Shown here piece after piece: positions 8,828 through 17,319 of a stretch of DNA of 17,319 bases (positions are counted from its first letter, which is position 1; every line of letters begins with the position of its first letter). The notes under the pieces were generated by a model. The model was not told the DNA's origin. It ran no database searches and saw only the letters and a program-made list of their open reading frames with translations. Where the stretch lies: contig NW_026516932.1 of the NCBI RefSeq assembly GCF_025766255.1, positions 1 through 17,319 of the forward strand, read 5' to 3'. The translations under genes and the position numbers were made by a program. The DNA comes from Zychaea mexicana. Lineage: Eukaryota > Mucoromycota > Mucoromycetes > Mucorales > Lichtheimiaceae.

Positions 8828-8841
8828 ACGCGTTGACGCGT
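8828..8841. promoter_or_regulatory. Paired ACGCGT sites (possible MBF/MCB-like)
   Basis: ACGCGT occurs at 8828-8833 and 8836-8841, a pairing that resembles fungal MluI cell-cycle boxes. The right-arm counterpart (about 16230-16245) keeps one site, while the other reads ATGCGT, a C-to-T change at a CpG. There is no gene close enough to assign a role, so this is a motif observation only. Confidence 0.2.
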
Positions 8842-9501
8842 CAGTAGGGGGAGGACTTACGAAAAAAAAATTAAAGTAGGCTCCAAACATTCTTTTTTTC
8901 ATTATACAAAAAACGAGCATAATTCAGCATTGAAGTAAGCAGAGAATTTGGCTAGAGCAAAGGAAAGAATGTAGATCATGCATAACTAGGCAAAGGATGA
9001 AAATGAACAAGAAAAAAAAGGAATATAAGAGCGAGCTTTAATTTATTTCCCTTTGTCGTTCTAAATCTACTAAACAGGAATCACAGCGGTGTACTGTATA
9101 CCAACGATTCGATATTGAACAGTTAAATGAACCACTTCACAAGATTAACAGCAGCCTAATTAACGGATAGTGTTCAAGATGGGGATAAGTCGGAATTGAT
9201 GCAATTTTACTATTATCTATTAAAAAAATAGATACAATAGAAATTGAAAAAATAGTATAATAAAAAATGAACATTGATAATATAAATATCGAATTTAAAA
9301 ATAAATTAATTTTTGAAAATTTTTATAAACTTTTATAATACTTATTTAAATGAATAATAATGATTAACTCTTAAAATAAGGTAAGGGTTTTTTAAAAAGA
9401 TTATTATTTATTACAATTTATATAATTCAGGCCAAATAAAAAATGAGACACTCTCTCTTACATATTCAAAAGAGATTAATTTGCTCTATTTTTTTAGTAA
9501 T

Positions 9502-10023
9502 TTAGCTAAGTAACTTTTCTATAATATTTCCTAAGTTCATATTTCCAGCATTACATATATAAAACTTATTTGTTCTTTTTTTTTTACTCACCTTCTTAAT
9601 GACCTTCTTAATATCCTCTTTTATTTTTTTGCTATTTACAACTTTATAATTTTTATTGATTTTTAATGGTAATGTTTATGTTTTTCTTTTTTTAAGAATA
9701 TGTAGTTTAGAATGTTGGCAGCATAAGTAATCTTTTTTTTTGTCCTTCTAAATTAGTTTTTATTTTTTTAAACAAAAATATCCTTCTTTTTTTCCTTTTT
9801 TATATTTATGTGAACATACATTATCATCTATATTGACATAAATAAAATAATCTGAGTCAAATAAATTATTTATTTTATTTTCTATTTTTTTGTTAATAAT
9901 ATCTATAACTTTTATATCTAGAAAATATTCACATTCTAATTTTAAAATATTATTTAATTCTATTTTTAAATTATTTTTAATATTATTTTTATCTAAGGGT
10001 AAAACTTTATTGAAACAGACCAT
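9502..10023 (-). pseudogene. Small Cys/His zinc-finger protein, left-arm copy, three stops
   Basis: One frame of 174 codons from ATG 10023 to TAA 9504-9502, broken by TAA 9762, TAG 9750 and TAA 9678. Residues 1-69 are Asn/Lys/Ile-rich with no known fold. The finger is C70-S-H ... GKKEG ... C84, then C101-C102-x-H104. After a basic linker comes a conserved tail (KKVSKKKRTNKFYICNAG, ending GNIIEKLLS). I recall a similar Cys-(GKKxG)-Cys...CxxH motif from giant-virus and early-diverging fungal proteins; that is memory, not a search. No function is known to me. It points outward from the transposase. All three stops could derive from CAA or CAG. The linker (9699-9592) does not align with the right-arm copy. 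Confidence 0.65.
9592..9699 (-). other. Arm-specific linker segment, left version (36 codons)
   Basis: AT-rich, Lys/Ile/Asn-coding segment between the finger and the conserved tail. The bases on either side (CTAAACTACA and AAGAAGGTGAGT) are identical in the right arm, but the inside is unrelated apart from a short GGTCAT near the tail end. Confidence 0.75.
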
Positions 10024-10338
10024 GTTATGTTATTGTGATTACTTTTTTATAATAAAAAAAATTCAATTTTTAGAAAAAAAAGTAATGGAGTTTGAAATTA
10101 TTAATTCGATAATTAAATTTAATAGCTATTTTCAAATTACTACCAATAATGACAAATCTATTGGTGTAAACTAATATAGAGCTAAACCGATAAGCCCTCG
10201 ATGTGACGACATTGTTAACACAGAGCAGTAAAAAAAAACAGTAGGTACAGTATTTCGGGTGTAACAACCTTTGTTTTTTCCCCTTGACTAATCTTGCGAA
10301 TCAGTCTACAGAGATCGACAGCCAAGGGATGAACCAAC

Positions 10339-10539
10339 ATGAATATACTACTAATAGCTAACTACAAAGCTGTGCAAACGAAGAAAAACCAAACCAACGG
10401 TGTGCTGTCATTGCCGGCTTTCCTGACACACTGCTTTTGCTTTGCTGCTTTTGTTTTCGACGACGAAGTTTCAACAAGATTCATTAGTCAATGCTCAACA
10501 AATTGGAGAGGCTCGAACATTTCAATTCTCAATGGCTAG
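10339..10539 (+). CDS. Hypothetical 66-aa frame, left-arm copy
   Basis: ATG to TAG, 66 codons with a Cys/Phe-rich middle (FLTHCFCFAAFVF). The right-arm copy (14737 to 14537, minus) differs by one residue, Lys in this copy and Arg in the other at position 11. Since the arms are nearly identical as DNA, this conservation says nothing about coding. No family recognised; it may be chance. Confidence 0.15.
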   Translation: MNILLIANYKAVQTKKNQTNGVLSLPAFLTHCFCFAAFVFDDEVSTRFISQCSTNWRGSNISILNG

Positions 10540-10675
10540 TCAGTAATCTGCAAAACGATCGACGATTACGGAAGTCCTGATGCTGACATTGTGGATAAAA
10601 GAAGGTAAGAAGTCAAAGCGGTTTTGCTACAGTATATTCTGCATCTATGTTGGGATCGCGTTTTTTGGATAGAAA

Positions 10676-10795
10676 CGCGCACACACGATATATACATGCA
10701 CACACACGATATGCGCACACACGATATATACACGCACGCATATGATATACGAACACACAATATACGCAGACACACACACGAAATACGCACAGCCA
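10676..10795 (+). repeat. CA-rich minisatellite, left arm (about 120 bp)
   Basis: Degenerate units of about 15-20 bp of the form CGCACACACGATATATACA. It creates long but low-complexity Cys/Val/Ile frames on the other strand. The right-arm array is about 185 bp, so unit number has changed since the arms became identical. Confidence 0.85.
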
Positions 10796-11016
10796 GAAGA
10801 TGAAGCAGCTGCTGGATATGGCGACTACAATCAGTGATGCAATATACATACTGTATATACTGTTTGGAGTGTTGGATACGACTGTGGCAAGGGATTATGC
10901 TGGATTGATGTGTACTCCTTCTGCCAACGCTATAGAACGTCACTGTCATCAACGGAACGACTGATCTGTCACTAAATGAAAGGAAGCATTTTACATTCGT
11001 GTTGATTTATATTCGT

Positions 11017-11465
11017 CCTTACGTATAAAGCACCATCATGCTTTTTACAGCCATATATCAAACGATTGAGCGATCGCACATAGAATAGGGCAGATCAGTT
11101 GACCTACCTATATACAATTATGAAAGGGGATAGTTAAATATTTAAGTGGTATACTGTGATCTATTACTACGTATACATATAGCGTGCTCTCAGCTGTAAG
11201 TGAGCGGATACGTGAAGATCGAAGTGTTCTATAAAATTTTGGATTGTGGATAGAAAAGGTCAATAAAAAATACTTTACATGAAATAGTGTACTAAATTAA
11301 AGATTAGTAGAAAAATACCATACTACCGATATGAGGGATAGGAGTATGCCATAGCATTTCGAAGCAGCTAAAACGTGTTTTTGTATTACTCGAGCACTAC
11401 TGCATATAGTTGCCTGACTTTGTATTTACTTTTGAGCCAATTCCTTTGACATTCGCCATTTCCAA
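11017..11465 (+). promoter_or_regulatory. Upstream region of the MULE transposase gene
   Basis: A 449-bp gene-free stretch between the left arm and the transposase ATG. A TATA-like CTATAAAAT lies at about 11230. No other element is clear. Promoter function is assumed from position only. Confidence 0.3.
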
Positions 11466-13830
11466 ATGAGCAATAATAACTTCAACGACAACAACAACAA
11501 CACTAACAACTATCACGACGATGAAGAGCTACTGAGCCCTGTTATTATTTCTGTCAGCCAACGCCCCAGTTCGTGCCCCGTTTCCAAGTACCAAGATATT
11601 ATCTTACGTCAACCCGAAGAAACAGGCGAACGTTGGATATATAAGGGGGACTATAAAAGCGACCAGTTCAAAAAAATCATCTCTAGAAGAGAGTCCAGTG
11701 TCGCTACGGAGAGCGAAGAGACTATGCAGCCGACAGTCACTATCACGATTGACGATGGTAAGAAAAGAATAAGAAAGTATAGTGTCCAAGGCATCTACTT
11801 ATATACAATAGAAGAAAACGAAGCTGGTAGTAGAAAAAGACAGAAATCCTCCACCATATTTTGGTCAAAGCAGTATGAGTGCCATCGCCATGCCACCAGT
11901 GACAACAGACGTGGAATTACCGAGATCCGTCCTATCTAGCAACAAAGTAAGCAAGTCGGATGTAAGGCCCAACTCAAGGTCATATGCTACATGAGCGACC
12001 GTGACACTGTAAAGTTCAAGTATGTCAACGACCATACTGGGCATACTCCTGGAACCATTGAAGATGTCAAATATTTGCCAAAGTTGATACTTTTAAAGGA
12101 GCGCATTATTGAGGAATTAAAAAAATACAAGAACGTCCGTCAGGTGCGCACTTACTTACAACGTGAGCATGCGCATCTTGAAAGCACCAAGAGAGACACA
12201 TATCTCCACACCGTTGATGTTTATAACATCTTTTATAAATTTCGACAGGAGGAGTGTGCTAAAGACAAGGACGATTTTACTTCCGTCAAATACTGGCTAC
12301 AAGATCTCGAACATAAGGGCTATCATGTCTGGTTATATGCTGATGACACTGGCCGTCAATTGCTTTCCGCTGTCAGCTTTGGTTTTGGTTTTGTTGCTCC
12401 ATAGCAGATGCATTTACTAGTGAATGCTGGGCAGCATATCTCTCTCGATGCAACACACGATGTATCTCAATATGGAGATGGCGTTCTGTATACTATGGTT
12501 ATCCGCCATCCAATTGCTGGTCGTGGTGTCCCTGTCGCCTACCTTATTACTGATGACAAGTCATCCGATCCTCTTGTTAAATACGGTGTTAGTCCTCAAG
12601 GCATCACGATTGACCAGGATTATGCAGAGGATAATGCAATTACCATGGTGTGGCCAGACTGCAAGATCCAGCATTGCCTTTGGCATGTCATGCGTGTATG
12701 GATGAAGCATGTCCAAGAGAAAGTTACTGCTTATGGACGAAGCGACGCTCATCAAGAACGAACGCGCATCAAGCTACAGTTACAAGAACTAATGTACGAA
12801 AGGGACATGGAAAAATTCCATCGCCTTTTACATACCTTCTTTTCCGAGTATGGCGTGAAGCAGCCATCATTTGCGTCTTATTTCCGAGCACATTGGGTAG
12901 ATACATTTAATAGTGATGGATATACCCGCTGGAGTACATGCCACGAGCCTGAAGTGTTCACCAATATAGCCACGAATAATTACGTTGAATCCTGGCACAA
13001 CCAGCTGAAGACTATCTATTTGCAACAGAAACGGGTCCATCATCTTGACTACTTGATCTATGTCTTGACATCCGATGTTGCTTTTGATATTAGCATAGAA
13101 GTCGAGCGTTTGTGGGCAGGCGTTGGGCGTATGAGCAAGACCGAGCATTCATTTCGGTCAGATGAACTGAAAGCTGTCGATTACAGCGAAGCAGACTTAC
13201 AACACATGGTAAAAGTAGTGTCAGATATACACTATAAGGTTGCTTCCTTCACCACCCAGAGAAAAGAGTATGACGTATGTATTGATTATCATTATATTTT
13301 TCTAGGTTTCCAGCATTTTTCAAGCTATAATCTGATACTCCTATTATATGGGATAGGTGCTCATTGAGAACAGCAGAATCATTCATTGTGAATGCGAGAA
13401 GTTCAAAGATAGCAAGATGTGTTGCAAGCACCTGTTCCTACTGGAACGTTTTCTTGTTACAGTGAGAAAGGTTTCGACAATAAAAGTTTGCCCATCCTTA
13501 GAACATTGGCAAGGACTTATCAACACCCGCTCACCAACATCAGCATCACCGAGCACACCTATCCAAATATCACAGCACCAACAGCAAGTATCCGAACCTA
13601 CACCAAAGGACGAATTGGAAGCTGAACTTAAAACATTAAAGAAGAAGATCACAGCGATCGAACGTCATGTTGGAGAATCGATGATCAACTGTGGAGAAGC
13701 AGACACTATACGAAATACTGCACAACAAGTACGAGAGATGATTCAACAGGCTAATGCCATGGATACCATCCTCAAAAATACACTTTCTCTCCCCCAAAAC
13801 TCCAATTTCCGTCGTCAAAATAACCCTTGA
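11466..13830 (+). pseudogene. MULE transposase with WRKY/GCM1-like and SWIM fingers, two TAG stops
   Basis: A Mutator-like (FAR1-type) transposase in two exons, 11466-13274 and 13357-13830, with a phase-0 intron; 760 positions. It has an Asn-rich start and a WRKY/GCM1-type finger C139-x26-C166-x23-H190-x2-H193. The MULE catalytic domain has D328 (SLDATHD), D398 in WPDCKIQHCLWH (also C404/H407) and E508 in NNYVESWHNQ. A SWIM finger follows (C614-x-C616-x9-C626-x-H628, ending MCCKHLFLL), then a Ser/Pro/Gln linker and a coiled-coil-like tail (about 690-745). Everything lies in one frame except for TAG at 11937 (residue 158) and TAG at 12402 (residue 313, where related proteins have Trp: SPWQ). 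The catalytic triad and both fingers are intact, so this copy died recently, or both TAGs (each followed by CAA or CAG) are read through. The first is the conservative reading. Confidence 0.88.
13275..13356 (+). other. Intron of the MULE transposase gene (82 nt)
   Basis: GTATGT at 13275 and GGATAG ending 13356, phase 0. Splicing joins KEYD to VLIENSRIIHCEC and completes the SWIM domain; unspliced reading runs into a stop at 13365. An internal TTTTTCTAG at about 13300-13305 would make an intron of only about 31 nt and is unlikely. Confidence 0.8.
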
Positions 13831-14218
13831 ATTCCGATCTTTATTCTTTCCTCTTTATATTCATTTTATGATCTATCCCCATTTATAAATTAACTTACCA
13901 ATTTCCATTCTATTCCTCCTCTGGTAAATAATTCTTTGAGTACACTTGTGATTACTATCGTTGGCCGATATCCCCGCATCCATGTGCGATTGCTTGAACA
14001 TAAATCGCAGCAAATGTAAAGTTCGTGCTTCATTTCATTGAGTAACAGATCGGTCGTTCCGTTGATGATAGTGACGTTCCATAGCGGTGGCAGAGGGAGT
14101 ACATCAATCCAGCATAACCCCTTGCCCACAGTCGTATCCAACACTCCAAACAGCATATATGTATATTGCATCACTGATTGTAGTCGCCATATCCAGCAGC
14201 TGCTTCATCTTCTGGCTG

Positions 14219-14405
14219 TGCGTATTTTGTGTGTGTGTATATTAAGTGCGTCTGCGTATATTGTGTGTGTGCGCATATCGTGTGTGTGCGTATATAATAT
14301 GCGTGCATATATATATTGTGTGTGCGCATATCATATGCGTGCGTATATATATAGTGTGTGCGCATATCGTGTGTGTGCATGTATATATCGTGTGTGCACG
14401 TTTCT
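14219..14405 (-). repeat. CA/TG-rich minisatellite, right arm (about 185 bp)
   Basis: The expanded counterpart of 10676-10795. Units alternate GTGTGTGCGCATATCGTG-like and GTGCGTATATATA-like blocks. A long plus-strand frame across it (from about 14038) is low-complexity and not believed to be a gene. Confidence 0.85.
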
Positions 14406-14536
14406 ATCCAAAAAACGCGATCCCAACATAGATGCAGAATATACTGTAGCAAAACCGCTTTGGCTTCTTACCTTCTTTTATCCACAATGTCAGCATCAGG
14501 ACTTCCGTAATCGTCGATCGTTTTGCAGATTACTGA

Positions 14537-14737
14537 CTAGCCATTGAGAATTGAAATGTTCGAGCCTCTCCAATTTGTTGAGCATTGACTAATGAATCTT
14601 GTTGAAACTTCGTCGTCGAAAACAAAAGCAGCAAAGCAAAAGCAGTGTGTCAGGAAAGCCGGCAATGACAGCACACCGTTGGTTTGGTTTTTCTTCGTTT
14701 GCACAGCTCTGTAGTTAGCTATTAGTAGTATATTCAT
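14537..14737 (-). CDS. Hypothetical 66-aa frame, right-arm copy
   Basis: The mirror of 10339-10539 with a single residue difference. It has the same orientation relative to the transposase core. There is no recognised family and no independent coding evidence. Confidence 0.15.
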   Translation of the reverse strand: MNILLIANYRAVQTKKNQTNGVLSLPAFLTHCFCFAAFVFDDEVSTRFISQCSTNWRGSNISILNG

Positions 14738-15052
14738 GTTGGTTCATCCCTTGGCTGTCAATCTTTGTAGACTGATTCGCAAGATTAGTCAAGGGGAAAA
14801 AACAAAGGTTGTTACACCCGAAATACTGTACCTACTGTTTTTTTTTACTGCTCTGTGTTAACAATGTCGTCACATCGAGGGCTTATCGGTTTAGCTCTAT
14901 ATTAGTTTACACCAATAGATTTGTCATTATTGGTAGTAATTTGAAAATAGCTATTAAATTTAATTATCGAATTAATAATTTCAAACTCCATTACTTTTTT
15001 TTCTAAAAATTGAATTTTTTTTATTATAAAAAAGTAATCACAATAACATAAC

Positions 15053-15578
15053 ATGGTCTGTTTCAATAAAGTTTTACCCTTAGATAAAAATAATATTAAA
15101 AATAATTAAAAAATAGAATTAAATAATATGTTAAAATTAGAATGTGAATATTTTCTAGATATAAAAGTTATAGATATTATTAACAAAAAAATAGAAAATA
15201 AAATAAATAATTTATTTGACTCAGATTATTTTATTTATGTCAATATAGATGATAATGTATGTTCACATAAATATAAAAAAGGAAAAAAAGAAGGATATTT
15301 TTGTTTAAAAAAATAAAAACTAATTTAGAAGGACAAAAAAAAGATTACTTATGCTGCCAACATTCTAAACTACACTTTTTTCAGAAATTACTGGCGCATT
15401 TTTGGGATGAGAGCTGGCGTTACACAAGAGGAGTAAGAGGCGTAGTGGCAAGGATGAATCTGACGTAGAAGTAGAAGGTCATAAGAAGGTGAGTAAAAAA
15501 AAAAGAACAAATAAGTTTTACATATGTAATGCTGGAAATATGAACTTAGGAAATATTATAGAAAAGTTACTTAGCTAA
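15053..15578 (+). pseudogene. Small Cys/His zinc-finger protein, right-arm copy, frameshifted
   Basis: The counterpart of the pseudogene at 9502-10023, transcribed outward. It has TAA at 15107 (left arm TTA), the shared TAA at 15314 and TAG at 15326, and a one-base loss in the A tract 15335-15342 (8 versus 9) that shifts the frame before the CCxH half of the finger. A 50-bp block (15376-15425) lies between two TACAC copies. It is followed by a basic-then-acidic linker (KRSKRRSGKDESDVEVEG) that rejoins the conserved tail and stops at TAA 15576. The linker is in frame with the tail and richer in G+C than the left-arm linker. Non-functional as it stands. Different lesions in the two arms show that they have decayed separately after duplication. 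Confidence 0.65.
15376..15488 (+). other. Arm-specific linker segment, right version, with 50-bp insertion
   Basis: 15376-15425 is extra sequence ending in a second TACAC (the first is at 15371-15375). 15426-15488 encodes 21 residues unlike the 36 in the left arm. Identity with the left arm resumes at AAGAAGGTGAGT. The segment contains GGCG, GCTGG and CGTAG words rare in the AT-rich surroundings. Confidence 0.7.
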
Positions 15579-17319
15579 ATTACTAAAAAAATAGAGCAAA
15601 TTAATCTCTTTTGAATATGTAAGAGAGAGTATCTCGTTTTTTATTTGGCCTGAATTATATAAATTGTAATAAATAATAATCTTTTTAAAAAACCCTTACC
15701 TTATTTTAAGAGTTAATCATTATTATTCATTTAAATAAGTATTATAAAAGTTTATAAAAATTTTCAAAAATTAATTTATTTTTAAATTCGATATTTATAT
15801 TATCAATGTTCATTTTTTATTATACTATTTTTTCAATTTCTATTGTATCTATTTTGTTAATAGATAATAGTAAAATTGCATCAATTCCGACTTAGCCCCA
15901 TCTTGAACACTATCTGTTAATTAGGCTGCTGTTAATCTTGTGAAGTGGTTCATTTAACCGTTCAATATCAAATCGTTGGTATACAGTACACCGCTGTAAT
16001 TCCTGTTTAGTAGATTTAGAACGACAAAGGGAAATAAATTAAAGCTCGCTCTTATATTCCTTTTTTTTTCTTGTCTATTTTCATCCTTTGCCTAGTTATG
16101 CATGATCTACATTCTTTCCTTTGCTCTAGCCAAATTCTCTGCTTACTTCAATGCTGAATTATGCTCGTTTTTTGTATAATGAAAAAAAGAATGTTTGGAG
16201 CCTACTTTAATTTTTTTTTCCTAAGTCCTCCCCCTACTGATGCGTCAACGCGTCTCCTGCTGACTTTTAAAAAAATTGAAAACTGGAGGGGCTAACCCAA
16301 CTCTTATTTTTGGGGCGGAATAAGGATGTTGCCTTTGCATCTGGTAAGAGATTTTTTTCTTATTAGCTTATGATGGCACCCCCAATTTTATATGATGCCA
16401 CCTTGAAGTTGCTGCTTTTCTACTTGTAACCTTCATGCTTCATATAGATGCCTACGCCCACATATTGGAAAATAGCTTACAGAAGCTCAGTATTTTTTGC
16501 TTTTTCACTTTCGGCCCTTATGTCCCCCCTCCAAAACTTTGGGGTACTGGCTTCCCCTATCTCCCAACTTCAATTTATTGAAAATCTATAACTTTTCAAA
16601 GTTATGGATACCTCTCTACGGGTGCAGTATACTCTACCAATGCTTTCTTCACTGGGTGGAGAATAATAGCTGATGGTGGAATATTGTTTATTTTTATGAT
16701 AAAAGCAGATAAAATAGAAGAAAAATAGAGGGTATATTTTTCTTTTGATATTTTATTGTTGCAAGTGACAGTTTCCTTTTATATCAATGCAAGCGAGCCA
16801 CCATAGAGGCCTCTGAGAAGCCCTCTTTTGGAAGGAAAATAGAAAATGTATCTTCCATTACTATATTAGGGTATGGTATTCTCTGTTCAGAGTAAAATGA
16901 GAGCAACCTATAAGTATGAAAAAAATAAGAGAAAAGAAATGTGGTTGAATCGCCATAACAATTATATGAGTAGATAGCTAAGATGTGACTTAATTAGTAG
17001 GATTTTTAGTAGGGCACTGTAGGGTGTTTAGTTGACAAGAAACCCCTTTGAGAAAATAATTCTCTAAAAAAAGTCATCAGTTACTATAAAGTAGTAATCT
17101 AGAGATGTGACTGCTAATTTTGAGTCTACCAATGACTGCACAGCATTTGACTTATATAACAGAATTCTTATCATAGCTATGTAGTACATCTCATTAGCTA
17201 GTACAGTAATAGCTCTGAGAATAAAGTTTTCTCAAGAAAAAAAGCCTATACTATGTGAATGCTATTGCCGTTTTAGTATGTTGTTGCCATATATGATAGA
17301 TACATGTACTGCACTTTAC

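Larger units (their letters stand above)
7762..11016 (+). repeat. Left inverted arm (at least 3255 bp)
   Basis: Complementary to 13994-17319. Moving inward it holds a gene-free outer part (7762-9501), a minus-strand zinc-finger pseudogene (9502-10023), a segment with two short unconvincing frames, a CA-rich minisatellite (10676-10795), and an inner edge where similarity fades near ATTTATRTTC. In the gene-free outer part I saw only AT-rich sequence, a G-rich patch (about 8510-8640) and a pair of ACGCGT sites. Confidence 0.93.
7762..17319 (+). mobile_element. Giant MULE-type foldback transposon (at least 9.56 kb, right end cut by window)
   Basis: Two inverted arms (7762-11016 and 13994-17319) flank a 2.98-kb core whose only gene is a MULE transposase. 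The last bases of the window (ending CTGCACTTTAC) are the complement of 7762 onward. The right arm is therefore cut by the window edge, and neither the true termini nor a 9-bp target duplication can be seen. The arms agree base for base over long stretches, with scattered substitutions and small indels. MULE terminal repeats are usually tens to hundreds of bp; arms above 3 kb with extra coding content are exceptional. An alternative is a MULE core captured in a larger palindromic duplication. Confidence 0.8.
13994..17319 (-). repeat. Right inverted arm (at least 3326 bp, truncated by window)
   Basis: Complement of 7762-11016. It is longer, mainly because its minisatellite is larger (14219-14405). 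From 15579 to the window end it is gene-free and mirrors 7762-9501. The clearest non-matching block lies inside the zinc-finger pseudogene (15376-15488). Confidence 0.93.

Noticed and set aside
9890..10174. Plus-strand frame of 94 codons
   Set aside because: It is antisense to the zinc-finger pseudogene and AT-rich.
10070..10267. 65-codon frame, present in both arms (also 14809-15006)
   Set aside because: Its tail is AT-rich low-complexity sequence just upstream of the zinc-finger ATG. Its identity between arms only reflects DNA identity. It could be the promoter region of the zinc-finger gene.
10566..10952. Minus-strand Cys/Val-rich frames (right-arm counterpart 14038-14547)
   Set aside because: Most of the length is the CA/TG minisatellite. 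The two arms differ in frame and length, which does not suggest a protein under selection.
12424..13148. Several frames on both strands within the MULE gene
   Set aside because: They are shadows of the transposase frame, which carries all the conserved motifs.
1..17319. CRISPR array, bacterial operons or ribosome-binding sites
   Set aside because: There are no spaced direct repeats of the CRISPR kind. The introns and element types indicate a eukaryote.

Overview
The window looks like transposon-filled, AT-rich eukaryotic DNA, most likely from an early-diverging (Mucoromycota-type) fungus. The reasons are two short GT-AG introns (56 and 82 nt), Merlin, Tc1 and MULE-type transposases with introns or polyQ tails, and tRNA-like repeat remnants. 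The lineage is inference; a protist or another fungus is possible. I see no clear single-copy host gene.

Layout. Positions 108-1265 are a degenerate heptamer satellite (GAATAAA on the + strand). Positions 1514-1717 are a pogo-like MITE between TA duplications. Positions 2105-2223 copy a stretch of the terminal repeat of the large element further right. A tRNA-like remnant lies at 2338-2405. On the minus strand, 6069 to 2855 is a three-exon Merlin (IS1595/ISXO2-like) transposase pseudogene with an acidic plus glutamine-rich tail. Its first intron is split by a complete Tc1 element (4020-5675) with 213-bp inverted repeats, TA duplications and its own dead transposase. Positions 6835-7499 are a 665-bp foldback element made of 88-bp CACGTG-bearing units (four forward, two inverted), next to another tRNA-like remnant.

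From 7762 to the end of the window lies one very large MULE-type foldback element. Two arms of at least 3.25 kb, inverted and nearly identical by eye, flank a 2.98-kb core that holds only a MULE transposase gene (11466-13830, one intron, SWIM finger, DDE residues present). Each arm also carries a small Cys/His zinc-finger gene pointing outward (10023 to 9502 on minus; 15053 to 15578 on plus). The two copies have decayed differently, and their linker segments do not align although the sequence on both sides does.

Common theme. The three transposase genes stay in frame from end to end but carry 14 internal stops, all TAG or TAA and none TGA. Many fall where family consensus expects Trp or Gln. 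That is what CpA-to-TpA (RIP-like) mutation would give. The MULE gene is the least damaged, with two TAGs and an intact catalytic triad, so it is probably the youngest of the three.
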